DNA of 64,000 nt from Areca catechu (lineage: Eukaryota; Streptophyta; Magnoliopsida; Arecales; Arecaceae), in the NCBI GenBank assembly GCA_021397845.1, contig JAHSVC010000031.1, positions 1,302,001 through 1,366,000 of the forward strand, given 5' to 3'. The notes beneath the pieces are model-generated. The model searched no databases. It saw only the letters and a list, made by a program, of their open reading frames with translations, and was not told the origin of the DNA. Numbering within the stretch: the stretch's first letter is position 1; every line of letters begins with the position of its first letter. A program made the translations under genes and the position numbers. Shown here in pieces: positions 1-11,708 of this stretch.

Positions 1-13
1 CACATAGACCTGA

Positions 14-270
14 AGTGTCGACTCATGGTAGTTACACATGGATCAACACTTCGCCTGAGACTTTCAAGCCACAAAACTTGTAGAAGTTGAAGGAATAGCT
101 GAAGTGTCGATACATGGAAGCAAGGTGTCGACTCAAGGTGTCGACTCAACTGAGAAAGTGTCGACACATCTAAGATTTTCGGAGAATCAGAATGGAGCAG
201 TTTGAACTAGGTGTCGACTCAAGAAGTTCAAGTGTTGACCTTATGTGTCAACTCAACTGAGAAAGTATCG
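14..270 (+). repeat. Cluster of GTGTCGAC-type palindromic motifs (LTR U3)
   Basis: About a dozen irregularly spaced copies of GTGTCGACnC and its variants lie just upstream of the TATA box at 391. The same cluster, in reverse orientation, is in every other LTR of this family in the window (6100-6520, 11025-11440, 14255-14610, 17255-17680, 25659-25912, 30089-30161). Confidence 0.8.
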
Positions 271-390
271 ACACATGGAGTTCTGGCAACAGCAACGGCT
301 AGTTTTTTCAAACACAGAACTTGCCCAATTGCCTCCAATGGCTAGTTTTCAAGTCTAAGGGCTAGAATTCAGTTTTAAGGCCTTGGGAAG

Positions 391-398
391 GTATATAT
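391..398 (+). promoter_or_regulatory. Probable TATA box of LTR
   Basis: GTATATAT lies downstream of the palindrome cluster and upstream of the hairpin run. Sister LTRs have matching minus-strand boxes near 5985-5994, 14131-14142, 17135-17145, 25541-25550 and 29970-29979. No transcription start can be seen directly. Confidence 0.5.
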
Positions 399-683
399 GG
401 CCAAATCAAATCAAAATAAGGGCAATTGAATATTATCAAAGAGTTTTGAGAAGAGAGAAGAAGAGAGAGCTTTAATCTTATTCATTGAAGTTTCAACCAC
501 TTTCAAGCTAGAGGAAGCCTCCAAGCATTCAAGAGTCTTCAAAACATTGAAGATCATCCATACGTGGGCATTCAAAAGGCTTAAACAAGTGCAAAGCAAC
601 TCTACATCGAGCTACATCAAGATATTCACTTTGTTTTAGACGCTTATTGGTTTACTTTTAAACCATATATTTCTTGTAAGGAT

Positions 684-935
684 TCTGGTTAGCCTATTTT
701 AAAACCAAGTGAGATTGGTAAGCCTTGGAAAACCAATTACGTTGGTGGTTAGCCCGCAAAACCACTAAGGTTCTTGGTTAGCCCAGAAAACCAAGAGAGG
801 TTATTGGATAGCCTTGTGAAAACCAATTAGGTTCTTGGGTAGCCCGTAAAACCAAGTGAGGTTGTGACTTGTGAGCCTTGTAAAAATAAGTCGGGTTTGA
901 TTAGTGAGCCCGAAAAACTAATCGGCTGTAATCTT
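684..935 (+). repeat. Hairpin array in transcribed part of LTR
   Basis: Seven to eight short inverted repeats occur about every 40 bp. Examples: ATTGGT 714-719 with ACCAAT 732-737; GTGGTT 745-750 with AACCAC 760-765; CTTGGTT 773-779 with AACCAAG 789-795; GATTAGT 899-905 with ACTAATC 917-923. Each loop contains AGCC or GAGCC. The stems differ from one another but stay complementary. The array is downstream of the TATA box, so it should lie in the RNA leader. Confidence 0.75.
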
Positions 936-1235
936 GTGATTATAGTGAATTTCCAAGGAGATCTTGGGGAGTGGATATAGGTACATTGTATAGCACCGAA
1001 CCACTATAGTTCTTGATATTTGTGATTGCTTGATCTCTCTATCTTTGCTCTTTATTTATTGCTCTTAATTTCAGCTACACTTTTATTTTAGAGCATTGCA
1101 CTTGAATCGTAGTACCTTGCTAATATACTTTTTGAATTGGATTGCATTGCTTAGTATCAAGTTTATTAAGTTAGTTTGTCAAATTATTTTTTAGAGACCC
1201 AATTCACCCAGCCTTGGGTTGCTTACTGGGCAACA

Positions 1236-2600
1236 AGCTGCCTTAACTACAATTACAAATACATAGTTACAAATAATGTAAAAGGATAGCAGAGCTAATG
1301 TCACTTAAGCATCACGGCAACAAGAGCAAAACAACAAGTTTATCATTCCACTCATGCCTCTAGGCAATGTTCAATCAATGGATAGTTTGCTAAATCATCT
1401 AGGGCTATATTCGAGCATAGCTCAAATAATAAGTAGCACATGTTACAATCCCAAACATGCATTATGTATCCTGGAACATTATAAAGAATATGAACATCGC
1501 ACCACACATAAACGCCAATAACATAAACATTCTAACCTATAAATCTTCCCAAAAATGCATACTTGATTTGCAAATGAAATTATGCAATCAAACCTTTTAC
1601 TGAGTATTCCATGATTTGAAGAAACAAGAGGAAAACAATAATTATGTAATTCCACTCCTGCTTCGAAACAAAGCTCAATGAATATGGCCGCCTATCATCA
1701 TTGCTACATAAGAAAATCATCGTAATGAATACTATAAAGAAGGTATACAATGCACTAATAGTTGAAACACATCCTAGAACATCAAGATTATCATAAACCA
1801 TAATAACAGGAAGCCATACAATGCACTAACAGTTGAAACATCCTGGATCATCAAGAACATCATCATAAACCATAATAACAGGAAGCCATATAATGCACTA
1901 ACATTTGAAACATCCTGAAACATCAAGAAGATCATCATAAACCATAGTATCAAGAAGCAATACAATGCACATAATTACTGAAACATCCTAGAACATCAAG
2001 AAGATCATCACAAACCATAGTATCAAGAAGCCATATAATGCACTAACAACTGAAAAATCCCGGAACATCAAGAACATCATCATAAACCATTGTATCAAGC
2101 CATATAGTGCACTAACACCTCAAGCATCCTGAACCATCCTGAAACATACGACGATCAATATACTGAAACAATAAGGGCTGCCAACATATAAACAAAGCAC
2201 TTTACAACTGCCTTAAGTAGTTGTTTCAATAAATAGTTATAAATTTTGGCTCAAGGCAGTGAAAGTATTGTCACTTGAGCATCACGGCAATAAGAGCAAA
2301 ACAACAAATGCCAATCGACTCATGCCTCCAAGCAATGCTCAATCAATAGGTAGCCCATCATCATTGCCACACTTCTAACAAATCCTCCAAACATGCATTA
2401 TGTATACTGTAACATTATGCAAAATATGAACTTTGCACTAAACAAATGCCAATAACATAAGCAATGTAACCCATAAGTGGCTATCAAAGGCACAGTAGAA
2501 AGTATCCCATATAACAGTAGCAATTACAGAGAATAAGGATGAATAAGCCATCTAACCCATTCACACAAATTAGAGCCACACTTAATCCCAGCAACTAAGC
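1236..2600. repeat. Harbinger-flanking non-coding DNA built of direct repeats
   Basis: No convincing gene. A segment of about 250 bp at 1236-1500 recurs in diverged form at about 2205-2480 (shared blocks include GAGCATCACGGCAA/TAAGAGC and CCAAACATGCATTATGTAT). A third partial copy lies at about 1560-1700. Between them is the 72-bp tandem array. The region lies beyond the 3' end of the minus-strand Harbinger transposase. Confidence 0.6.
1700..2140. repeat. About 72-bp minisatellite, five to six units
   Basis: Units start with ATCCTGRAACATCAAGA at about 1771, 1840, 1912, 1984, 2057 and 2126, giving periods of 69, 72, 72, 73 and 69 bp. A decayed partial unit lies before 1771. Where the period is exactly 72 bp, the minus strand reads as a hydrophobic 24-residue repeat (core SALYGFLLLWFM), but the frame is not kept over the whole array. 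Confidence 0.8.
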
Positions 2601-2679
2601 CTACAAGGAAGCCTACTAACACAAGAGAGATGATTTAAAATGTGCACCCACATTCCTGACCAATGCTACATCAACGTTT

Positions 2680-2890
2680 CCTCCTATGTATCTGTTTTGT
2701 GAATTTTCCAATACATGAATTATTAGGAGGTTGAAGATAACTATCAAGTGCAAATACTGCATCATGCCTAGTTTTAAACTTCTTATAAAGGGCATGCTTG
2801 AATCTGGTAACTTTGCACTGACACTCAAGCCATGTATCATAGATCCCCTTCTACACCCTCGAAAACTACGTAACAACTTTTGGTAGACAT
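2680..2890 (-). pseudogene. Viroplasmin/RNase HI N-terminal-like fragment
   Basis: From an ATG at 2890 the minus strand reads a short N-terminus followed at once by YVVFEG, the hallmark opening of the viroplasmin domain also found at the N-terminus of eukaryotic RNase H1. After in-frame stops the reading resumes with features typical of the rest of that small domain. At least two stops interrupt it. The domain is known to bind nucleic acid hybrids in RNase H1, and a related domain occurs in caulimovirus inclusion-body proteins; a function here is not implied. It begins a few bases after the probable end of the Harbinger transposase. Chance resemblance is possible because the match is short. 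Confidence 0.45.
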
Positions 2891-2896
2891 CACTAA

Positions 2897-3662
2897 CTGT
2901 CAAGAGCTTGCAGCTTGATATCCTGCACCAATGTTCACACAAAATGATAGTCAGATTACGGAATACAAACACAACCAAGGTAAATATATTAACTTATCAA
3001 ACACCTAGAACAAATGATAATTAATATAAGGATGCAAGATATACTTACCTCGGAAGTTTCGACCAACCCATAACCTATTAGCTATGGAATTTCAAAGTTC
3101 TTCATCTCTTTGAGATTCGTCATCCCTTATAACCAAATGAGGGTCAACATCATCCTCATTATGGTTAGCAGGCAAGGGTTCGATTGACATGTTGAAGTAT
3201 TTGTTGTTTCCCTGAGTGCATCATATAAAGTTGTGAACAATGCAGCAAGCCATTATATTACATTTCTGGACCTTGAAAGGGTATGGTATGGTACATCCAA
3301 GAATCCCATATCAATTTGTAAGAATCCCAAAGGCCTTCCCTACGCAATTCCTGAGTTGATCATGTCGATGGTTGTATAAATCATGATAATTGTTATATCT
3401 TCGAGCCCTAGGATTGTTAAATGTACTTAAGTGGTACCTGTTGCCCCGACAAGGGGAAAGAATTTTATCTATATTGGCATATCCTTAGTCAACGAGATAA
3501 TACCTCCCTGTGTACAACCAATGCAATAACTTAAACAACTGGATTCCTTGCTTATAAATATACAATGTAATAAATAAGAAAGATCATTTAAATACCTAGA
3601 GGTACAACGAAGCCTCCTGACTCGAGACACCAATGCAATACTCTCATGTCAGTGGTAGATCC
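2897..3662 (-). pseudogene. PIF/Harbinger (HARBI1-like) transposase, C-terminal part
   Basis: The reading continues from 55409 across the W insertion: GSTTDMRVL at 3662 downward matches the conserved nuclease motif of the DDE_Tnp_4 family. After a likely intron (about 3545-3610) come YYLVD, GYANIDKILSPCRG and HDQLRNCVGKAFGIL, which are the conserved blocks around the last acidic catalytic residue and the C-terminal helix of plant HARBI1-like proteins. Stops occur after YYLVD and after GILTN. A good donor (CGAG/GTAAGTAT) at about 3050 with an acceptor (GGTGCAG) near 2920 would give a short last exon. The family cuts and pastes PIF/Harbinger transposons at TWA sites. This copy is dead: split by W and frame-broken. 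Confidence 0.8.
3658..3662. repeat. TSD of W, left (GATCC)
   Basis: GATCC directly before the LTR start TGATGAG at 3663 matches GATCC at 55409-55413 directly after the LTR end TATCA. The transposase reading frame resumes across this pair. Confidence 0.9.
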
Positions 3663-5206
3663 TGATGAGAATTCTCCCAGGGTGCCGGGAATCATGCAGC
3701 ATGTGGAAGTGAATTTCAAAACTGAAATTCTAAGCATGAAACCCTAATTGACAAGAAAACCCTAATTCCCAAGAACCCCCATGCAATACCAATCAACGAA
3801 ACATAAATGAAGTCAAAATACATACCTGGATCGCTGAAATACAATCCTATCCACGAGGCTCACAAGTGCAAGCCCTCCAACGGTGATCCACACGAGATTG
3901 GTACCAAGGAAGAATCCTTACCGGGGTTTCTTGCTTCAATAGGACTCTTTTGTTAACCTTTTGACCTTTGACCACTATAGGACACTCTGTCCTACTGTAG
4001 GGCTCTCTGGACATAGTCCTAAACCACTCTTGGTTTTAGGACAACCCTCTTCTAGGACCCCTTAGGCTTATGTCCTAAAACTAAGCCTTGTCTAGTAGAA
4101 AAGACCTTGTCTTAACAAGACAAGTCTTGTCCTAAAGTAAGAAAAAGGAGGGAGAAGTGGAAGAACACTCAGAATGTTTTTACGATGAAAAAGATTATCT
4201 GAAACTCATATCACCACCCCTATTTATAGTTTTAAGAGGGGTGTGTGATATGTCCTCCAACAGGTTATCAGATATGATTTTTCAAGACTGAAAAATCATC
4301 TAAATCAATCCAATATGTCTCATCATGCAACAAAAGAAATATTGGCATCCATTCATTTTCCTGGACAATCTGTGACTTGCCACATGGCAAGTACCAGTCC
4401 ATGGAAACCAAGAGGTGCCTCTTCAATCTCCAAACACCAGAGAATATGAAAAGTCCTGAAAGCAAAAGGACTATGCTTCAGGGCGCGTGCCACATGAAGA
4501 GACGCGTCTTTTCATGCGCGCTTTTGCTTCCATCCTTTTTTCACGCCATTTCAAAAATGGCCTTGACCGCTCAGACATATCCAAGAGGCATGGGGTAAGA
4601 TGAGAAGGTGCCCCATAAAAAAAACACTCTAGTGTTTCATCAGTAGAAGGACTCTTGTCCTTCTGCGTGCATCTTCATCTCCCGTGCATGCCAAGAGGCA
4701 CCAAGAGTCCCTTTATTTCTTGGTCAACTTTATACACACCCATGCAACCTTTGACTAGTCAAAGCATATACAATATGGGTGTCAAGAGCATTAAGTCTTC
4801 TTTCCGTCCATATAAATATTTTTCAAATCAGAGGACTATAGACTCTCCTAGGCCTTTTTGAATGCCAAGATATCATTTTGGATCAAGAGTCCAACTCAAA
4901 TGGACTCTTCAATAAGACATCCAAAATACCAAAATAAAATCAGATCAAGCTCTAATTTGGCTATCCCCACTTAGGACCCAACCTAATTTAGGTTTCTCTT
5001 AATTAGGTTAGCCTAATTAGCAAGCAACCAGACACAATCCAATTGGCTTAGGAATTGGGTTAGCCTATATATGTTAGTATGCAATTGGCTAACCAATTAG
5101 GATCCCATGACCCTAATTAAACCATGAGTGACTTCCTTGGCCAACTCTCTATTATGTGTGACCCATTGGGTTCCACATCTAGCTAGCAGTAAGTTTAGGT
5201 TTGAGT

Positions 5207-5211
5207 CGATT
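5207..5211. repeat. TSD of S, left (CGATT)
   Basis: CGATT before TGTTGCC matches CGATT at 17948-17952 after GTCAACA. The intact sister LTR reads GAGTCGATTCGATCCG at about 46080, the empty site. In duplication copy 2 the left TSD has become CAATT (10119-10123). Confidence 0.92.
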
Positions 5212-6780
5212 TGTTGCCTAGTGAAAATGCAACCCAAGAGGGGGGGTGAATTAGGTTTTATAAAACTTTCAAACTATTTGCAATAAACTAAATAAGTATG
5301 TGCTAATCAATTCAAGTTGCTTGTATTTTGCCAAAGTCTTTGTATGCTTCAAAATAATATGCAACAGAATTAATAAAGTAAATGCACAAGAGTAAATAAG
5401 TACTAAAGAAGCAAGCACAAACACAACAATATATAGTGCTTCGGTGCACTCCAAGGCACCTACATCCACTCCACAAGATCCCCTTGGGAATTCACTAAAA
5501 TCTCAACCGATTATAGCTGAATGGTTTTTCAGGCTCACTAATCAAAACCCCTTGTTTTCATAAGGCTCACAAGTCAAAACCTCACTTGGTTTTACAGGCT
5601 AACCAAGAATCTAAATGATTTTAAGGCTCACCAACAAATTCCCTTGGTTTTTCAAGCTAACCAAGAACCTAATTGGTTTTAAGGCTCACAAACAACCTTC
5701 CTTGGTTTTCCGGGCTAACCAAGAACCTTTACAACAAAGTAAGAATGAAAGTAAAGAATACAGTAAAGCTTTCTAAAATGAAGCAAATATCTCTTTGAAA
5801 CTCTTTGGATGATGTTGAAGAAGCTTGTCTTCAATTTGTTGAAGCCTTTGAATGAAGCTTGATGTTGTGAACTTGGAAGCTCTTTGAAATTGGATGCTTG
5901 AAGGCTCTACTCTCTCAAAATATGAATCCTTAAGGTGCGTGAAACTTTTCCCTCAAAGGATTACCTCTCCATTTGATTTGTGTTGATATATAGCTCTCCA
6001 AATCTTAAATGACCAATAGAGACTGTTGGAGAGGAAAAACTAGCCGTTACAAATATTTGAAGAAGTTCTGTTCTTCAGAAAAATAGCTGTTGCAGAGCTG
6101 TCGTCCATTCAAGTGTCAACACTTCATGTCATGTGTCGACATTTAGGGTCGACACTTGGAGCAGTGAGTCGATACTTGACCAAAAATATCTTCTGAAGTC
6201 TTATGTTCTGCACTGGTAAGCCGACACTTCATCTGGTGAGTCGATACTTTGAGTCAATACTCGTCATTTATGTGTCGACACTTTAGGTAAGTCTTTAACT
6301 TCAGCAAGTTTTGTGATACAAAAATCTCAGGCGATGAGCTGATCCTGTGTCGACACAACACATACATTTATTGACACTTCAGCTATGCCAACTGAAACTT
6401 TCTCTGCGTGCTAGCTTGATCGACACTTCACTATCATGTGTCAACACTTGGTATCATGTGACGACACTTTGAGTCGATACCTTGAGTCATGTGTCAACAC
6501 TTTGAGTCGACACATCACTGAGATTTTCTTCAAAACATCTAAACTTGTGCTGAATCAAGTTTGTGTTGAACTCATATGTCCATTCAAGCAATCTTCAACT
6601 ATCGAAGTCTTCTTTGAGCAGATTTTTCATCTAAATTTGGACTTCTTCGATTGAATGACAATCTTTTCATTCTTTCAACATTTAATGAGTACATAAAACT
6701 GATAAACACTTTAACATGTATTAGTACTCATATATACTTAAATATTTTGTCAATCATCGAAATCAAGACCAGAGTCAACA
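5212..6780 (-). repeat. S 3' LTR (duplication copy 1)
   Basis: Begins TGTTGCCTAG and ends AGAGTCAACA. It shares with 16364-17947 the sequences at both ends, the hairpin array (about 5510-5730), a TATA-like box at 5985-5994 and the GTCGACAC cluster at 6100-6520. Confidence 0.9.
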
Positions 6781-6796
6781 ATCTCTCCCTTTTTGG
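6781..6796 (-). other. Polypurine tract of S (copy 1)
   Basis: On the minus strand an A/G run (AAAAAGGGAGAGAT) abuts the LTR start TGTTGACTCTGG. Further purine blocks are at 6887-6897 and 6993-7003. Multiple such tracts are a known Sirevirus trait. The duplicate is at 11709-11722. Confidence 0.7.
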
Positions 6797-8418
6797 TGAT
6801 GACAAAACTTTAAGTATATGAACAGGATAAGCTTAAAAAGATTAACAATAAGATAAACATGTAAGCTCAAAATCAATGAGTATCAAGCTCCCCCTCAAAA
6901 TATGATTTCAAAAATATTTTTAAAATATGCAAAATTTCAAATTTTCTTCCTCTTACTAATTCTTCCCTTAAGATTATAACTTTTTGCTTTCTTCTCCCCT
7001 TTTGCACTTTCTTTTATTTTTATATGATTTTTCATGTTTATCCAATCTTTTCCTTTTTTCATACTTAACAATTTTCTCCCCATTGTTGTCATCATAAAAA
7101 AGGATGAAAGGCAATACAAAATGAAAATGAAGGTAGAAAGAATGGCAAGTAGATCATCAAAATCAATACATAAATCAATTAATCATGATACCACTTAAAT
7201 TTGTTATAGACTGAACATGATATAGCACTTGAAATATGATACCACTAAAATGATATGCATATATCAAGAAATAATTCAATATATATAATCTCTGATATGC
7301 ATATTATCCATTCACCTTACTTGTTCATGGGATAAGGCCATAGCGGCACCCCAACATATCATAAAAGACCCCGTGAATAGGAAGAGAGGGTCTTTGAACC
7401 CTACTTAGCTCCTATGACTGGACGGCCATGTTGACTAACCCAATCCAAAGCAGTTACTAGGATTTTTTTAAAAATAAATTTTGATACCACTTGAATGTAA
7501 ATCCCCTCAAAGGATTAGATTTGAAAACAAGAGAGGGAGTATCAGAGCAATAGAACTAAAGCATGATATAAACAAAATATTCAAGGCATCATATATGTAT
7601 ATAATGATAATAAATCTTTGGATGCTCTTCCTAAATGTTATTCCCCCTTAAGAATATGCATTCATTTGAGGAATAAAACATGAAAGCACATAGTGTCATA
7701 ATTTCAGATAATTTGAGATATGAGCATAAATTCTAAGTCTGATAGCAAAGATTTAAATTTTTTCAAGATATTCATGATTTTCAAACTACAATACATTGAT
7801 ACCACTTAAAAACTTTTAGCATGATTTCAAATTCATTTAAAATGATTTGATATCCATACAAATGCTAGAAGTAATTCGATAGCAAGTCTAGCTACTGAAT
7901 TAAGGGTTTATCAATATGCACACCTTCTTCTTAAATGTAATCCTTAACTACCAATTCTATACTTGTTTCAAATCATTTCTAACTAAAAATAGATGTCAAA
8001 AATGAAAAAACATAAATCATAACATTTCACTTGAAATAGTTCAAAACTATATTAATCAAAATCAAGTGAAAGTCTAATAATTATAAGTTTAATCATGAGA
8101 GCATGAAATCCATCAACATCAAAGAGTTCATGATCACAACAAATGACTATTAGTCTAAGCTTGATTCTAATTAATCAATTGAAATAATTTTAATTCAATA
8201 TGCACCTTTAAAAGTACTTTTCATGAAATAATTTAAGATACATTAATCAAAATCAAGTGAAGGTCTTACAATCATAAGTTTAATCATGATAACATGAAAT
8301 TCATCAACATCAAAAAGTTCATGATCATAACCAATGATTATAAATCTAAACTTGATTCTAATTAAACATTTAAAATAATTTTTCAAATTAACTGATGCAA
8401 TATTTATAACAAATATTC
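6797..8418 (-). other. S internal non-coding DNA (copy 1)
   Basis: AT-rich with no supported gene; short reading frames here are unsupported. It contains the foldable module at 7311-7463 shared with V and W. The block TTTATCAATATGCACACCTTCTTC and surrounding text recur in copy 2 (11723-13346) and in V (26173-27730). Confidence 0.75.
7311..7463 (-). repeat. Cross-family foldable module, S copy 1
   Basis: Core GGGTCTTTGAACCCT (an AGGGT/ACCCT hairpin) with flanking GCGGCACCCC and TGACTAACCCAATCC. Homologous to 12239-12390, 26692-26847 and 44134-44282, and by structure to 53487-53590. Confidence 0.75.
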
Positions 8419-8864
8419 TATTACCCAATAAGCAACCCAAGAGGGGGATAAATTAGGTCTCTAAAAAATATTTACTTGATGCAATCCAATCCAAAAATCA
8501 ATTCAGGTATTAAGGAATCAAATGTAATGCTCTTAAATAAAAGTGCAGCGAAAATAAAGAGCAATAAGTGAAAAGCAAGTAGAGAGATCAATTAACCACA
8601 AAGATCAAGAAATAGAGTGGTTCGGTACTATTCAATACACCTACATCCACTCCCTAAGATCTCCTTGAAAATTCAATATAATCACACCGATTATAGTTGA
8701 TTAGTTTTGCAGGCTCACTAATAAAAAAGCCAACTTGTTTTCATAAGGCCAACAAGTCAAAACCTCAATTGTTTTTACGGGCTAACCAAGAACCTAAATA
8801 GTTTTACGGGCTAACAATCAATCTCCCTTGGTTTTCCGGGCTAACCAAGAACCTAATTGATCTA
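8419..8864 (-). repeat. Truncated copy of solo LTR (duplication copy 1)
   Basis: Matches 13352-13788 and stops at the duplication breakpoint. The start is altered (TATTACCCA against TGTTGCCCA). Confidence 0.88.
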
Positions 8865-10123
8865 TATAACCTTTTGGACCTTGACCACTGTAGGACACCT
8901 GTCTACTGTAGGGCTCTCTGGACATAGTCCTAAAACCACTCTTGGTTTTAGGACAACCTCTTCTAGGACCCTTAGGCTTTGTCCAAAACTAACCTTGTAC
9001 TAGTAGAAAAGACCTTGTCTTAACAAGACAAGTCTGTCCTTAAGTAAGAAAAGAGGGAGGGAGAGTGGAGAAAAGAACACTCAGAATGTCTTTACGATGA
9101 AAAAGATTATCTGAAACTCATATCACCACCCTTATTTATAGTTTTAAGAGGGGTGTGTGATATGTCCTCCAACAGGTTATCAGATATGATTTTCAAGACT
9201 GAAAAATCATATCCAATATGTCTCCTCATGCACCAAAAGACATATTGGCATCCGTTCATTTTCTGGACAATCTGTGACTTGCCACATGGCAAGTACCAGT
9301 CCATGGGAAACCAAGAGGTGCCTCTTCAATCTCCAAACACCAAAGAATATGAAAAGTCTTGAAAGCTGAAGGACTATGCTTCAGGGCGCGTGCCACATGA
9401 AGAGACGCGTCTTTTCATGAGCACTTTTGCTTCCATCCCTTTTTCACGCCATTTCAAAAAGGGCCTTGACCGCTCAGACATATCCAAGAGGCATGGGGTA
9501 AGATGAGAAGGTGCCCCATAAATAAAACACTCCAGTGTTTCATCAGTAGAAGGACTCTTGTCCTTCTGCGTGCATCTTCATCTCCCGTGCATGCCAAGAG
9601 GCACCAAGAGTCCCTTTATTTCTTGGTCAACTTTATACACACCCCATGCAACCTTTGACTAGTCAAAGTATATACAATATGGGTGTCAAAAGAAAGAGCA
9701 TTAAGTCTTCTTTCCGTCCATATAAATATTTTTCAAATCAGAGGACTATAGACTCTCCTAGGCCTTTTTGAATGCCAAGGTATCATTTTGGCATCTAGAG
9801 TCCCACTCAAATGGACTCTTCAATAAGACATCCAAAATACCAAAATAAAATCAGATCAAGCTCTAATTTGGCTATCCCCACTTAGGACCCAACCTAATTT
9901 AGGTTTCTCTTAATTAGGTTAGCCTAATTAGCAAGCAACCAGACCCAATCCAATTGGCTTAGGAATTGGGTTAGCCTATATATGTTAGTATGCAATCTGG
10001 CTAACCAATTAGGATCCCATGACCCTAATTAAACCATGAGTGACTTCCTTGGCCAACTCTCTATTATGTGTGACCCATTGGGTTCCACATCTAGCTAGCA
10101 GTAAGTTTAGGTTTGAGTCAATT

Positions 10124-11708
10124 TGTTGCCTAGTGAAAATGCAACCCAAGAGGGGGGGTGAATTAGGTTTTATAAAACTTTCAAACTATTTGCAATAAAC
10201 TAAATAAGTATGTGCTAATTCATTCAAGTTGCTTGTATTTGCCAAAGTGTTGTATGCTTCAAAATAATATGCAACAGAATTAATAAAGTAAATGGACAAG
10301 AGTAAATAAGTACTAAAGAAGCAAGCACAAACACAACAATATATAGTGCTTCGGTGCACTCCAAGGCACCTACATCCACTCCCCAAGATCCCCTTGGGAA
10401 TTCACTAAAATCTCAAACGATTATAGCTGATTGGTTTTTCAGGCTCACTAATCAAAACCCGACTTGTTTTCATAAGGCTCACAAGTCAAAACCTACTTGG
10501 TTTTACGGCTAACCAAGAATCTAAATGATTTTAAGGCTCACCAACAAATTCCCTTGGTTTTTCAAGCTAACCAAGAACCTAATTGGTTTTAAGGCTCACC
10601 AACACCTTCCTTGGTTTTCCAGGCTAACCAAGAACCTTTACAACAAAGTAAGAATGAAAGTAAAGAATACAGTAAAGCTTTCTAAAATGAAGCAAATATC
10701 TCTTTGAAGCTCTTTGGATGATGTTGAAGAAGCTTGTCTTCAATTTGTTGAAGCCTTTGAATGAAGCTTGATGTTGTGAACTTGGAAGCTCTCTTTGAAA
10801 TTGGATGCTTGAAGGCTCTACTCTCTCAAAATATGAATCCTTAAGGTGCGTGAAACTTTTCCCTCAAAGGATTACCTCTCCATTTGATTTGTGTTGATAT
10901 ATAGCTCTCCAAATCTTAAATGACCATTAGAGACTGTTGGAGAGGAAAAACTAGCCGTTACAAATATTTTGAAGAAGTTCTATTCTTCAGAAAAATAGCT
11001 GTTGCAGAGCTGTCATCCATTCAAGTGTCAACACTTCATGTCATATGTCGACATTTAGGGTCGACACTTGGAGCAGTGAGTCGATACTTGACCAAAAAAT
11101 ATCTTCTGAAGTCTTATGTTCTGCACTGGTAAGCCGACACTTCATCTGGTGAGTCGATACTTTGAGTCAATACTCGTCATTCATGTGTCGACACTTTAGG
11201 TAAGTCTTTAACTTCAGCAAGTTTTGTGATACAAAAATCTCAGGCGATGAGCTGATCCATGTGTCGACACTTTGAGTCGACACAACACATCCATTTGTTG
11301 ACACTTCAGCTATGCCAACTGAAACTTTCTCTGCGTGCTAGCTTGATCGACACTTCACTATCATGTGTCAACACTTGGTATCATGTGACGACACTTTGAG
11401 TCGATACCTTGAGTCATGTGTCAACACTTTGAGTCGACACATCACTGAGATTTTCTTCAAAACATCTAAACTTGTGCTGAATCAAGTTTGTGTTGAACTC
11501 ATATGTCCATTCAAGCAATCTTCAACTATCGAAGTCTTCTTTGAGCAGATTTTTCATCTAAATTTGGACTTCTTCGACTGAATGACAATCTTTTCATTCT
11601 TTCGACATTTAATGAGTACATAAAACTGATAAACACTTTTAACATGTATTAGTACTCATATATACTTAAATATTTTGTCAATCATCGAAATCAAGACCAG
11701 AGTCAACA
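10124..11708 (-). repeat. S 3' LTR (duplication copy 2)
   Basis: Begins TGTTGCCTAG and ends AGAGTCAACA. Nearly identical to 5212-6780; the stretch 11363-11581 codes the same 72-residue chance frame as 6436-6654. Palindrome cluster at 11025-11440; hairpin array at about 10430-10635. Confidence 0.9.

Larger units (their letters stand above)
1..1235 (+). mobile_element. Sirevirus-like LTR, 5' end cut by window start
   Basis: This is the end of an LTR of the same family as the solo LTR at 13352-14862, but on the plus strand; it ends in TTGCTTACTGGGCAACA. Compared with the 1.51-kb solo copy, about 280 bp of its 5' end lie outside the window. In order it holds a cluster of GTGTCGAC-type motifs (1-270), a TATA box (391-398) and a run of small hairpins (684-935). 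No PBS follows it, so it is a 3' LTR whose body lies to the left, or a solo LTR. The next five bases, AGCTG, are the expected right TSD, but its partner is outside the window. Confidence 0.85.
3955..8864. repeat. 4.9-kb tandem duplication, copy 1
   Basis: Copy 1 starts at AACCTTTTG (3955) inside the W LTR, runs through the W/S junction, the S LTR and S internal DNA, and ends at ACCTAATTGAT (8861) inside the solo LTR. Copy 2 begins with the same AACCTTTTG at 8868. Offsets between matching points are about 4,913-4,933 bp along the whole unit. Copies differ mostly by one-base gaps plus scattered substitutions. Confidence 0.92.

Noticed and set aside
1580..1965. Membrane protein gene (hydrophobic minus-strand frames)
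   Set aside because: Frames come from the 72-bp tandem repeat and do not hold across units; no start context or wider domain.
6436..6654. 72-residue frame repeated identically at 11363-11581
   Set aside because: It is LTR sequence read through GTCGACAC motifs; the identity comes from the 4.9-kb tandem duplication, not from coding constraint.
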